DNA of 64,000 nt, taken from Cephalotrichum gorgonifer (taxonomy: Eukaryota; Ascomycota; Sordariomycetes; Microascales; Microascaceae). The translations under genes were made by a program, and so were the position numbers. The stretch is from positions 527,924-591,923 of the forward strand of contig ONZQ02000014.1 in the NCBI GenBank assembly GCA_900312665.1, in the 5' to 3' direction. Positions 11,263-22,297 of the stretch are shown here, in pieces (positions within the stretch are counted from its first letter, which is position 1; the number at the start of each line of letters is the position of its first letter). A model generated the notes under the pieces. It was not told the origin of the DNA and searched no databases. It saw only the letters and a program-made list of their open reading frames with translations.

Positions 11263-12773
11263 TTAGGCCCCGAAGAGGAGCCCGGCGGCCATCTCTACGT
11301 CGCCGTCGGTGGCTCGTAGGGCATTGACGGCAGCCTCGGTCGGGAAGCCCAGGGCGACGAGCTTGTTGATGTCATCTTGTGAGAACGGATTCCCGCTGGA
11401 TGCCTGGGCGGGCTGCGGCGCAGCAGCGGGAATAGGGGCCAAGGGCGGGGCAGATGGCCCGGCAACCGGTTGTTGCGCCTGCGCGGTTGGGGCTGTCACC
11501 ACACCAGAGCGCTGCCCGATGGTCGTGCCCGCGGGGCCAGGGAGTGTCGGCTCATCCGTGGCGGCCTCCTCCTCTTCCTTCGGAACCTCGGCTTCGCTGA
11601 GGAAGGGGAACTCGGAGCCCTGGATGATGAGCCTGTCTCGCGCGATATCTAGCACGGCTTGGTGGCGCTTCAGCATGTCTAAGCCGAGGAGGAGGTCGAC
11701 CGACTTGCCCTCCATTACGGTGAAGCTGCACGGGAGGAAGAGGTTGCCGAGCTTGATCTCGTACAAGTGGACCCGGCCGATGATGTTGGCGGTACCCACG
11801 CCACGGGCGACGCCGTTGAAGCGCTTGTCTACTAGGCGCATGATGCCGCACTCCTCAGCACAGCGCGGCGACATGACGGTGGCTTGCGCTCCCGAATCCA
11901 CCATGGCCTTCACCGTGCGGTTGTTGATCTGGACGTTGATGTAGAGTAGATGCACTCTCCCGAACACTATCGGTCTAGTTAGCTTCGAGGGGTGCTGCCA
12001 TGGAGTGGGGCTATGTCCTCTGGAGCGGCCATAGCCAGGTAGGAAAAGCTACCAAGTCTATACGTACCTTCAGGGGCGTGCTCCATCGCATTCTGAAGAT
12101 TCTCCATGACGCGTTCTTGCCTGATCATCTCCTCGATCTGCCTCTGCTTCTCCACGTCAAAGGGGTCATCGTTCAAGCCACGGATGAGCTCTTGTCTCTG
12201 GAAGCGCTGGCGCTCCTCTCGGGCAATATCGTTGTTCACAATGCGCGCGAACCGTTCGGGGTCCTCCAAGGCAGCAGCGAGCTCTGGGTTCTGGCGCTGC
12301 AGCTCCTGGCGGGAGGTGGGAGAACCGAGGATCTGAAGCCTGACGACCTCGGGGTCCTGGTAGTTGCCCCCCGCGGGCCTGCGTCGTTGCTGGAGCCCTC
12401 GCCTAGGCTCGGGGACTCCAGTATTTCCTCGCATGTCCCGCACGTGGAGGGCTAGCATGTCTCCGTCGAGGATGAGGAGCTGCTCCATGGTCTTGGAGTC
12501 GTCGGTGACGAGATGGCCGTTGTGGTATAGGTGTTGTGCGGTGGCGGGGATGCCGGCCTCCCTGTGGATGGTGTCGCGCAGTGTTGACAAGGCCATATCG
12601 GAGAATACTTCGAGGGTGAGGAGCTGGCTTTCCTCTCCAATCTCGGGGTTTGTGATGTTGAGTGTTATCTGCCTGCGGGGGGGTGTCAGTAATCCGCTTC
12701 CACAGCCCGCCATTGAAGCACCAGACGGAGAACGAAGGGGGGAGACAGTAGGTAACAGCTTGATAGCTTACAT
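11263..12773 (-). CDS. DDI1: DNA damage-inducible protein 1 (ubiquitin shuttle / retroviral-like aspartic protease)
   Basis: Cytosolic/nuclear protein of 436 residues that, in this family, binds ubiquitin and the proteasome and carries an aspartic protease fold. Exons (minus): 12773-12772, 12672-12068, 11966-11263. The start codon itself is split by intron 1: AT lies upstream and G downstream, giving MQITLNITNP, the expected family start. Domains: ubiquitin-like about 1-75, helical linker with QNPELAAALEDPERFA (about 120-200), retropepsin-like domain from about 203 with the catalytic triad D226-S-G and later LLLGLDMLKRHQAVLDI, and a C-terminal UBA (INKLVALGFPTEAAVNALR, ending AAGLLFGA). All key elements are intact. 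Without the first intron the reading would begin MAGCGSG, which lacks family support. Confidence 0.95.
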
Positions 12774-13855
12774 TTTTTAAGAAAACAGCCCAACGGCGTC
12801 GTATTCGAAGGTCCCGTGTATAATGGAGCTATGACACAGCTGCCAAGAATCAAACGGACAGCTTCGACAGGCCAGATAATGAGCTTGCCTCGGGGGCAGA
12901 GAGGAAAGAAGTCGGGAGGGAGGAGGACAGGTCAAACGAGGAGAGACGGCAAAGATAGTATATCTTGGGGATCTCGAGAGTTGCGGTGATTTCGGACGAA
13001 GAAAAAGGTTGTATCGTGTCGTCAGCAGGTGGCTTCCCGAGTAAGAGAGATGCAGGAGAAGGTGTGTGGGAACGTGGGTTGGAAGCACACTGGAGAGGTC
13101 GGGACCAGTGCAGTGGTGGTGGCGGGGTAATTTGATGTTTAAGCGGCTCCTGCTGCACGGAAGGACCAAGGTGGCAGGTGGGGAGGGTGTGTGCTTGTCC
13201 GAGTCTGCCTGTTAGCCAGGGTAGCGAATTAGGTCCGTTCCTGCCTTGAAGCGGGAGAGTGTCTTATTCGCTCTCTCTCTCCGGGAGACGGAAAAAAAAG
13301 GGGGGCGGGCTAGAAAGAATGTTTTAGAATGTGATGAAGTGCTAAGTGCTACGAATAGGGAGGGAGGTATTAGTCTAGCATTCAAGTACTGGGGGTGTAT
13401 TGTCGGTGTAGAGGTCGGACGGAGCTTTAATACTCGTCCGAGTAATGCTCCGTAAGTGTGTACCGTAATACAGGCACCTAATCAATCACCTTGCCTGACT
13501 TGGGTGGGCGTGACTGGAGACTGTGCGGGACGGCGGGTCTTTGGTAGTACCTACTCGTAGGCACGATACACTACTACCAGTAAGGTTTTAGCCAATGTTA
13601 CTAGTGCTTCCGTTGGTAGCGACGGGCGGGTGAGCAGGTGGCGGCAGGCGGCACTTCCGTACTGACGGGAGATGTTAATGATGGACACGGGAACAGGAAC
13701 AGGTGGGGGTTGTGGTGGAAAGGCGGGGGTGGGCTACTACTTGCTTGAGCATGGAGTAGTTACGGCAGACAATGAATAATGTGATGCAGAGCCTTAAGCT
13801 TGATAATATCCTGCGGCATGGAAGGAGCACTCGCCCCCATGGGTTTATATCCATC

Positions 13856-13880
13856 TATATATATATATATATATGTATAT
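13856..13880. repeat. AT microsatellite
   Basis: A run of about twelve TA dinucleotides with one G interruption, in intergenic DNA. Confidence 0.9.
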
Positions 13881-14295
13881 TATGTCGACACTCTGCTATA
13901 GTACGCGGGCAAATATTCCCGAGACAGTCACTTGTTTACCCATCACAGGAGTCTCAGTCACAGAGAAGGAGGAGCCCGCCGATGAGTTTCGTGTTTCGAT
14001 TTGCTTGCTGCTGCTGTGTGGCTGCGAGAAATGGCGGTGACGGCGGGAATCCCTGCAAGCGAGCCCTCTCTCTCCTCTCCTCTACGATGTCTACGAGCAC
14101 TTGTACGAGTACAAACAATGTTTTGCGGATGGAAGCCCGTGATATGAGACATGGGGTGGAATCAAAAACGGATTGGCAAAAAAGGAGAAAAAATGCGTGT
14201 ATGGGGAAATACGGAAACTACGGCTCGGTTTCTACTATCAAGCAGGAAACGTCAGACGAATGCCGCCTGCTGCCTAGGCGCTTTGCGAGGAGCAT

Positions 14296-14323
14296 AGGCG
14301 CAGGCGCAGGCGCAGGCACAGGT
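14296..14323. repeat. GGCGCA hexamer repeat
   Basis: Three to four tandem copies of GGCGCA with a final variant (GGCACA). Intergenic. Confidence 0.8.
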
Positions 14324-16357
14324 CTGTTAGGTGACGACTAAGACGACGAATATGACAAATGCATTCGGAGTCTGGAAATACTCTGTAGAAGCTTCTGGAC
14401 CAACTCCGCCCGACCCAACACATGCGACTAATGCTGGTAAGTACGAGTACGGGTGTCGACTATTACGGAGTCGACTACGATATGACGGAACTGTACCATC
14501 CAGTCTTGGCAGCCTTGGTAAGAAGACCAGGACACTTACCTGCAGACATGCACATTGCAAGGGCGAGTAATGCAAAGGACAGTCAGTCCCCCCTTAAGTC
14601 TGATATTCGACCATGTATACTTGCTTGTATGCGATGTACGCTCCTGCAAGGAGCTGAATCGGCTTAAACGGTGTGCTTGAGGGATGCATTTTTTTTTTCT
14701 CGGCAACCCCGATCCGGAAGGGCCTGCCTGCACCGGGTAGCAGGATCCGACCCATCGCCCATTTCTTCATGTGCCCGCCGCCGTACAAGTTGGTAGCGGC
14801 AGCCAACAAGGGCGCTTAAAGGGACCTGCGATCCTGCCTGCCGATTTCATCATCAAGCGGCTGCAAGCACTTCTTCTACTCGTCTGCCTCATACAATTAC
14901 GAGTACAACGCTGCCTACAAGTGCGACTATGAGTGAGAGTACCCCATACCCGGACTGGTACTTCAAATTATTATAACAATAATAGCGCCCACTTCCGAAG
15001 TGGATGGATAGCTCGGCCGGGACCGTGGCCGGATATCCCGGCCCCGGTCCCTTCATACAAAGTCTAGGTACACTCGAGCAAATTCAATCCGACATCTTGG
15101 CACGGCCTTCTCCGCCTACGAATGGAGCAAGGGAGGCAGAGAAAGCCCGGAGACGCGTCCTTCGATAGAAGTAGCGGGTGCAGGCGACGGACGACACATC
15201 CTGCGTGCGGGGCCTCCCGCCCTTGCAGGCGTAGCGCTCGGCGTGGGCCGTGTGTGTGGTCGACATTTCGTCTTAGTCTCCGATTCGGCCCCATCCACAT
15301 TCCATAGGTAATAATACGGTAGTAGCCGGGCTTACGAGAACCACCCGCCGCATTGCCGGAATGTATAAGTCAAGGGCAGCGCCCGCAGATTTATGTCTCC
15401 ACATCTCCGGATTGTCGATCTCCGTGGGACTTCTAGAGTCTTGGCCAACAAGGTGGAAAACGCTATAATTCGGACCAGGTTCTAGGCTCCGTATCGACGT
15501 CATATGGGCGCGTTACCATCCATCCCTGCGTCTTGTTTCTTCCGGGAACATTCCCCTCTATGTGTCGTCTCTGACTTGCTGCAGTCATATATCGATATCG
15601 ATGTTTGCTCACGTCCCCTGTTGGGCTTGTTCCACATTTTTCTAAAATGCTTCTCGAAGGCCATCCCCCCACATGCACGAACGCCACCTACGCCAAAACC
15701 TCGACCCCTTACAGAACCGGATCCACATGCGAAGGGATATATGGATATACGGATGCCCATCCCCGGAAAGCCGGGGCTCTAGTCACGATGACCCACGACA
15801 TGGAGTAAGGATGATTCCGTTGGGATGGGTGGGCTTAGCCCCGTATGGGCTGGACCTCCTTTGCGAAGGAACCACTTGTGATCATGTAGTTTGATCGTGA
15901 ATGGATGTAGCCACCGCGTGAGAGATCCGAGTGTTTGCCTCGCCCGCGACTGGCTCAGAAAGTCGTGTGTTGGACAAGAAAATAGCGCCCTCCCTTGCCC
16001 GTACTTGTATCCGCACCCATACCACCCCCCTTCCGCCGTCAAACGAGAGGGCAACACACCAGGTTTATTGTGGGTCAAGAGCGACAAGTTACCCGAAAGG
16101 CCTTGTCTTGATCTGGGCATTAGTGAGCAAAGGCGGGAAGACGAAAGGAGGAAGATCTACTAGATTTACGTTATTCAAAGGATATAAAGCCGCCCCGTAG
16201 CCGAGGATAGTTGCACTGCATCTCCAACTCCTCGTACAGGGATCGAGCTCACCACCTCCTCACTCCTCATTAAACCCATCGTACTCTTATATTAAGCCCG
16301 TCCCTGAACCAAACCACTCGGCCAGAAAGTCTAGAGACCATAAACTGATCCGACAGG

Positions 16358-17359
16358 ATGGCGTCCTCTACCAGTGAGAACGACAGGCCGAAGTCCGGCT
16401 TCCCCTTAAAGGGGGGAGTACAGCTCCTGAGGGCTCTGACTCCAAGTCAACACGCCGCCTGTTGTGCAGTCGAGGACTCTGCATTTACAACTGAAGCGCA
16501 TAGAGCCACTCATGAAAAGGTAGGTTGAACTTGTTATCTCCACCGGCACCGCGTGCATACCGAGTACCATCATCTACGAGACTTCCATCTTTAAACCTTG
16601 TATGCACGGACTAACAGACACGCTTCTAGCTGGCATACAGGATCTCAACGCCCTCGGCCCCCTCTTTCGGTTTCTTCGTGCCTCTCCAACAAGGAGATTC
16701 GCGCTACGAATTCCTGACTGCCAACATCGAGAAGTCACGTCTCGACACCTTGACTACCAACGTTCGCAGGGACGATGAAGACGACGGGCCTGTGCCGTAC
16801 GTTCTCATCGCCCATCTAGTATCGACCATGGGGACCGCTCCTGTCGTGGAGGATAAAGATATGGCGTTCCCACAGAACTGGCGTGACATGGGCGCGGACG
16901 ATACGTCGGAGCTGGGGCATCAGAAAGGCGGTCGGACTGTGTGTCTTCACTCGCTGGCTGTCATACCGGAGGTCCAGGGCGCTGGCGTGGGAACCGCCGC
17001 CGTCAGGGAGTACATGAGAGAGATGAGCGATGGCGAAGTAGGAGACAGGGTTGCGCTGCTCTGCCAGCCTGTAAGTCGCTTCGGTGCTTCTTTTTGGCCC
17101 TCCCCGTGTTCCCATGAAAGGGTTCTTTCCCTGGGCAGAGATACTTGTTTCTAACAAGGATAGGAACTCATTGGGTTCTACAAGAAGCTTGGCTTCGAGG
17201 AAAAGGGCGAGAGCAAGGCCGAATTTGCTGGTGGCAATTGGACTAACATGGTAAGACGCTTCCTCTTATAACCCAAACCCGGGATGCGGAGCCTAACTTA
17301 TGCCTACCCAGGTCGCGGGTATTCCGAAGGCAGAGAATGCTCCGGAGGTCACCCAGTAA
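16358..17359 (+). CDS. GNAT-family N-acetyltransferase (arylalkylamine / polyamine type)
   Basis: Predicted acetyl-CoA-dependent N-acetyltransferase of 245 residues. Exons: 16358-16519, 16630-17070, 17164-17250, 17312-17359; introns are GT-AG and the frame closes. An N-terminal segment (VEDSAFTTEAHRATHEKLAYRIS, then SFGFFVPL) resembles the fungal Paa1 / AANAT group. GNAT motif A reads LHSLAVIPEVQGAGVGTAAV with the Q-x-x-G-x-G acetyl-CoA pyrophosphate loop. Motif B is LIGFYKKLGFEEKG, and its first residue is created at the third exon junction. Substrate (polyamine, serotonin-like amine or other) cannot be decided from sequence. The gene is convergent with URA5, with 233 bp between stop codons. 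Confidence 0.88.
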
Positions 17360-17592
17360 GGGACCGTGTGACTGGGGTGAAAGAGGAGACATCCTAGGGG
17401 TTGCAATTGGAAGCGGATATGCCTATCGGTGCTTTGCTTACCTTCTAAGGGCAATGGCCTCCCCAAGTATCGGTTGGGGGACAGCTAGAGACAACAGGAC
17501 ACCCAATAAGATTGTCGGGCTTGGCATGGGCTTTTATGTTTACACAGCTTTAACGCAGTCATGACATTTGTATTTCTCCCCCCCGGGAAAGT

Positions 17593-18294
17593 CTAATCAG
17601 AGGCCTTGTACTTGGCCCTGTACTCCTCGGTCCTCTTGATATCATCCTCAGTCGCAAAGTTCTTCATCCCCGCGATGATATCGTCGAGAGTGAGAATCGA
17701 GAAGATGGGGAGGTTGTATTCCTTCCTCAGCTCCCCAATCGCACTCGGCATAGGCTTGCTGTCGTCTCCATCGGCCGCGGGAAGCTTCTCCATCCGATCC
17801 AAGGCGACCACGATTCCGGCCACGATCCCTCCCTCCTTCCGGATCTTGTCGATAGCCTCCCTCTTCGCCGTCCCCGCAGTGATGACGTCGTCCACGATGA
17901 GGACCCTCTGGCCCTTCAGCGGCGCACCCACGATGTTTCCACCCTCGCCGTGGTCCTTGGCCTCCTTCCTGTCAAAGGAGTAGCACATGGACCCGTACTT
18001 CTCGGGCTCGAGGACGCCGAGGCAGTACGTCGTCAGCGTGGCGAGCGGGATGCCCTTGTAGGCGGGGCCGAAGACGACGTCGAACTCGAGGCCCGTGGTG
18101 TCGACGGCCTCGATGATGGCCTTTGCGTAGGCGAGCGCGATGGACTGGAGGAGGTCGGAGCGATAGAAGGAGCCGGCGTTGAAGAAGTACGGGGAAATGC
18201 GCTTAGACTTGAGCTCGAAGGAGCCGAATTTGAGGACACCTCCGTTGACGGCGGCCTTGAGGAAGTCGGCCTTGTATTGGGATAGAGAGGACAT
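17593..18294 (-). CDS. URA5: orotate phosphoribosyltransferase
   Basis: Cytosolic enzyme of 233 residues that converts orotate and PRPP to OMP, step five of de novo pyrimidine synthesis. Single exon. The PRPP-binding motif VLIVDDVITAGTA is intact, and upstream are the conserved ELKSKRISPYFFNAG and VVFGPAYKGIPLA segments with the flexible-loop region around FDRKEAKDHGEGG. Length matches fungal family members (about 230). The start MSSLSQYKADF is preferred because it gives the usual N-terminus. The frame continues upstream of it, including another in-frame ATG, but that extension has no family likeness and is probably leader. Divergent from NOG1. Confidence 0.97.
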   Translation of the reverse strand: MSSLSQYKADFLKAAVNGGVLKFGSFELKSKRISPYFFNAGSFYRSDLLQSIALAYAKAIIEAVDTTGLEFDVVFGPAYKGIPLATLTTYCLGVLEPEKYGSMCYSFDRKEAKDHGEGGNIVGAPLKGQRVLIVDDVITAGTAKREAIDKIRKEGGIVAGIVVALDRMEKLPAADGDDSKPMPSAIGELRKEYNLPIFSILTLDDIIAGMKNFATEDDIKRTEEYRAKYKASD

Positions 18295-18920
18295 CGTGGC
18301 GAGTATTGGGGGGTGTGGTTGGCTTATGCGCTTATGGGATCTAGAAAGTTGAAAGTGTTGTTGAGGTTTATTAGAACCAGCTTGTGATCGAGGTGGGATG
18401 TAGGAATTTTTGGCGGGGCTAATCGGATGGATATGAGGGGCAGCACCATGACAAAACTTGAGTTCAGCTTCGAGTGTACCCGCGGACCTCATACCACTAC
18501 CCAAGATAGCCAAGATTCCTGCGCCATGTCCCGCAGTTTTCCAAGTTTAAATCTAATGCTAAGGACCATAATAAAATAGTATCGATTTCCCTTACAACTA
18601 GCTCCTTGAGACTTTTCGAAGAGTTTCTTGGAGTAGAACTGAACGCCGAGAGGTTCCCAAGAAGCAAGGTACTGGGTCTTTCGACTACAAGTAACTAACT
18701 ACTACCCACGGACAGCAACGGCAACGGGCGAGCAATGCGGGGCAATGGAGTGGGTCCCGCCCGATAAGATAAGCCCGCCTTTCCACATTCCCACCCAAGA
18801 AAAAAAGAATTTTACCCACCGCCTTCGATAATCGGCCGCTGGTACTCCTCAACCAAACCCGCAGCAACCTCACTTCCACCCACCCTCCAGAGGCGCCTAC
18901 GTAACGACGAAGCCGCCAAC
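18295..18920. promoter_or_regulatory. divergent URA5 / NOG1 intergenic promoter
   Basis: 626 bp between the two start codons, the only sequence available for both core promoters. It holds two overlapping GATA sites (18763-18773) and a CCACCC-rich stretch near the NOG1 start. Whether control is shared is inference. Confidence 0.6.
18763..18773 (+). promoter_or_regulatory. overlapping pair of GATA-factor sites
   Basis: GATAAGATAAG contains two HGATAR-type sites sharing one G, about 150 bp before the NOG1 ATG. In ascomycetes such sites bind AreA/NIT2-like nitrogen regulators or other GATA factors. Single sites occur by chance, but a tandem pair is less likely to. Function unproven. Confidence 0.4.
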
Positions 18921-21453
18921 ATGAGGACCTCATTCAAGGACATCCCTCCGGTGCCTACGTCCCAGGAGTTTATTGATATCGTCCTGAGCCGCACCCAGCG
19001 CCGACTCCCGACCCAGATCCGTGCCGGGTTCAAGATCAGCCGTATCCGCGCTTTCTACACCAGGAAGGTCAAGTTCACACAGGAAACCTTGACTGAGCGT
19101 CTTGGCGAGATTATCGAGGCCTTCCCTAGGCTTAATGGTGAGTATATTTGTGCTTAGCACGGACTGCGCGGCTCCATGCGGCTCGCATGCCGTGCCCTCG
19201 CTCGTTCCGTGTCCCAGCGCTAATGCTGAGATTTAGATATCCACCCGTTCCACAAGGATCTCTTCAACACCCTATACGATGCCGACCATGTACGTTTCCC
19301 GATCGATACTTCCGATACGACCGCTTTACCCTTGACGGCCCACTAACAATCGTAGTTCCGCATCGCTCTCGGCCAGCTGAGCACCGCCAAGCACCTCTGC
19401 GAGACCATCTCCCGCGACTATGTCCGCCTCATCAAGTACGCCCAGTCGCTCTTCCAATGCAAGCAGCTGAAGCGCGCCGCCCTCGGCCGCATGGCCACCC
19501 TCACCAAGAAGTTGAAGGAGCCCCTGCTCTACCTCGACCAGGTCAGGCAACATCTTGGCCGTCTTCCCGCCATCGACCCCAACACGAGGACTCTCGTCAT
19601 CTGCGGGTTCCCCAACACGGGAAAGTCCTCCTTCCTGAAGAGCATCACGAGGGCGGATGTCGACGTCCAGCCCTATGCCTTTACGAGTAAGCCCGGCCCA
19701 CGAAACCATGTGATGGAAGCTTTTGGAGGGGGAGGTGACAACTAACACATCCTTGTAGCCAAGAGTCTGTTCGTAGGACACTTCGACCACCGTTATCTTA
19801 GATTCTCCGCTATCGATACCCCCGGAATCTTGGATCATCCTCTTGAGGAGGTGAGTTATTAGCACACGCAGTTCGTTCGTTTTTGGTCTTCGCTAATACT
19901 TTCTCTCCTCTAGATGAACACCATTGAAATGTGTGTACCTCAGCTGGTTAACCCTTGGTGCTTTGATACTGACTTTCTGAAGGCAATCTATCACCGCGAT
20001 CGCCCATCTCCGATCCGCGATTCTCTACTTTATGGATCTCAGCGAGCAGTGCGGTTATCCTGTCGCCGCTCAGGTACTGTGGCTCCCATCTTGATCCGAA
20101 GACTCCTCCGTCACTGACATGTCAAATCATAGCTTGCGCTATTCAAGAGCATCCGACCTCTCTTCGCGAACAAGGTCGTCTTCCTCGCCATCAACAAGAT
20201 CGACGTCACCAAGCCCGAGGACCTAGACGAGGAGACGCAGCAGCAGTTGAAGGACCTTGTGAAGAACGGCGAGGTCACTGAGATCCTTCAGATGTCGTGT
20301 AATACCCAGGAGGGTGTGCAGGAGGCCAAGAACGCTGCCTGCGAGCGGCTGATTGCCGAGCGCGTGTCCCAGAAGATGAAGGCCGGCACCTCGAACAGCG
20401 GCGCGATCGGTGGCCGCCTCGCCGAGGTCATGGCCCGCATCCACGTCGCCCAGCCCATGGGCGGCGCGACCCGCGAGACCTTCATCCCCGAGGGTATCAA
20501 GAACCTCAAGAAGTACGACAAGGAGGACCCGGAGCGCCGCATGCTCGCCAGGGACATCGAGGCGCAGAACGGCGGTGCCGGTGTCTTCAACGTCGACCTC
20601 AAGGCCGACTACCTGCTCGAGAACCCCGAGTGGAAGTACGACAAGATTCCCGAGGTGCTCGACGGCAAGAACGTCTACGACTACGTCGACCCGGACATCG
20701 AGCAGAAGCTCGCCGAGCTGGAGAAGGAGGAGGAGCGCCTCGAGGCGGAGGGGTACTACGACGAGAGCGAGGAGGAGATGGATCCCGAGGACCTGAAGGC
20801 CCTCGAGGACGCGGAGAAGATCCGCGAGAAGATCGCGCTCATCCGCAACGACGCGAAGCAGAGGAAGCGCCTCAAGAACGCGCCCATCATCCCCCGCTCC
20901 AAGCTGAAGAAGAACCTCTCTGAGCTCGACGAGGCGCTCGACGTCCTGGGCGTGGACACGTCGCGCTTCCTGCCCGCCCTGGCGGAGAACAACCCGCGCC
21001 GCGGCCGCTCGACGAACAGGAGCCGCGCCGGCAGCGAGGACGGCATGGACCTGGACGTCGACCCGGTGGCCAAGGCCAAGGACCGCATAAGGAGCATGAG
21101 CAGGGCGCGGAGCGTGCCGAGGGGCAACAGGATGGAGGCCGGCGTGGAGGACAACGCGACGGCGAGGTCGAACGCCGAGAGGCTCGCGAAGCTCGGTCAG
21201 AAGAAGAGGAACAGGATGGCGAGGGCCGGTGAGGCTGATAGGCATGAAACGCCTGCTCTTGCGAAGCATCTGGTACGTTTTTTTTTTCTTTCACTCCCTC
21301 CTGAGTACTCCCCAATTCCCCCCTTTTTCTCTCCTTGGGATATGTTCTCGTTGGTCTATTGGGAGAGAGTTTCGTTCCATATTTCTTTGCTAACGACGGT
21401 TATGTCTATAGTTCGCTGGCAAGCGTGGTATCGGCAAGACCCAACGCCGTTAA
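18921..21453 (+). CDS. NOG1: nucleolar GTP-binding protein 1
   Basis: GTPase of 660 residues needed for pre-60S ribosome maturation in the nucleolus and nucleoplasm. Eight exons: 18921-19137, 19237-19289, 19356-19686, 19759-19850, 19914-19930, 19983-20073, 20133-21272, 21412-21453. The N-terminal helical domain is followed by the P-loop GFPNTGKSS (about 173), switch/G3 AIDTPGILD and G4 NKID in VVFLAINKIDVTKPEDLD, then the NOG1 domain and a basic C-terminal tail ending GKRGIGKTQRR. The P-loop has Thr where many homologues have Val, a conservative Obg/TRAFAC variation. Exon 5 is a 17-nt micro-exon. The first ATG (MRTSFKDIPPVPTSQEFID) matches the family start exactly. Confidence 0.96.
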
Positions 21454-22297
21454 ACCGGAAGCGGGGAGGGGGAGACCTATGCCCTTTTTTCTGTTGTTGG
21501 TCTGTCTTTTCACGGTGGAGGGGGGCGGGGGAGGGAAAAAAGTTTATATTTTGGGCAAAACGAGGCGTTCTTCACGGTCATAATCAAATCAATCATCATG
21601 TTTGTGTGCTCTGTTCATGCCTGTTTTCGATTCCTAGGTTTTTTTTTCTTTTTAGGTCTCAAGATTTCTTGACTTTGCGGCTTACACGACTTGTTGTTCC
21701 CTCTTCTTCTTTGCTTCGCGTGGTTTCAACCTTTTTTCTTCTTCAGTTTAAGTGATGTCTTTTTTTTCTCCGTGTGAAAGAGGGATGGGAGGATGGAATA
21801 GATATGTGTTGGGTTACGTAGATGACAACTTTGAAGACGACGGGATCTTTACTTTATTGTTTGGTGCTGTGCTATGGGAGTGCTGTGCTGTGAGTGTGTG
21901 TAAACACTATGATTGTATCTAGTGTCATGGGTGTGTAAGTGATATGGAGTCACTATGCTTGTAGAGAAGGGTGAGGTGTGTGAAATGTAAACCGCAATCA
22001 GTCCCTCCTACTCTCCTCCTCGACAACCGTCCTGGGGGTCAACTATCAGTCCTTATGTACGATAGGATATATCACTCGTACTGCCAGACAAGAAACACGC
22101 AACACATCTTTTCAAGATTCAACATAACCAACCTGCACAGCTCAGCCCCTCTGCACCTAGTCCCTCAAGCCACGTCGTGTATCCATTCACATGTCATGTT
22201 CGAACTTTCGGTTGATATACTACGTAAATAAGTTCCTCCTCTCCTTTCTCCGCCGCCTACTCTTCTACCGGGACCGGTAGAAGACGAAAATAATCCA
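21454..22297. other. 3' region between convergent NOG1 and GDI1
   Basis: About 840 bp, T-rich just after NOG1. Presumably 3' UTRs and terminators of both genes. No gene seen. Confidence 0.65.

Larger units (their letters stand above)
12774..16357. other. intergenic region, no supported gene
   Basis: The first few hundred bases are likely promoter and 5' leader of DDI1 (minus strand). The rest contains an AT microsatellite, a GGCGCA repeat, GTAC-type words (for example gtacgagtac at 14441-14450) and small hairpins. One of these has GTCGACT arms near 14455-14475, and another is CCCCGG-aaa-GCCGGGG near 15760. Open frames such as 13772-14341 (plus) are low-complexity and carry no domain. Only the last part can be the GNAT promoter. 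Confidence 0.6.

Noticed and set aside
13772..14341. 189-codon plus-strand frame
   Set aside because: Runs through an AT microsatellite (IYIYIYI) and a hexamer repeat (GAGAGAGTG); no homology recognised.
18295..18513. Longer N-terminus for URA5
   Set aside because: The frame is open, but the added residues do not resemble orotate phosphoribosyltransferases; MSSLSQ is the family-like start.
20223..21269. 348-codon minus-strand frame
   Set aside because: Antisense to NOG1; no domain, and NOG1 is unambiguous.
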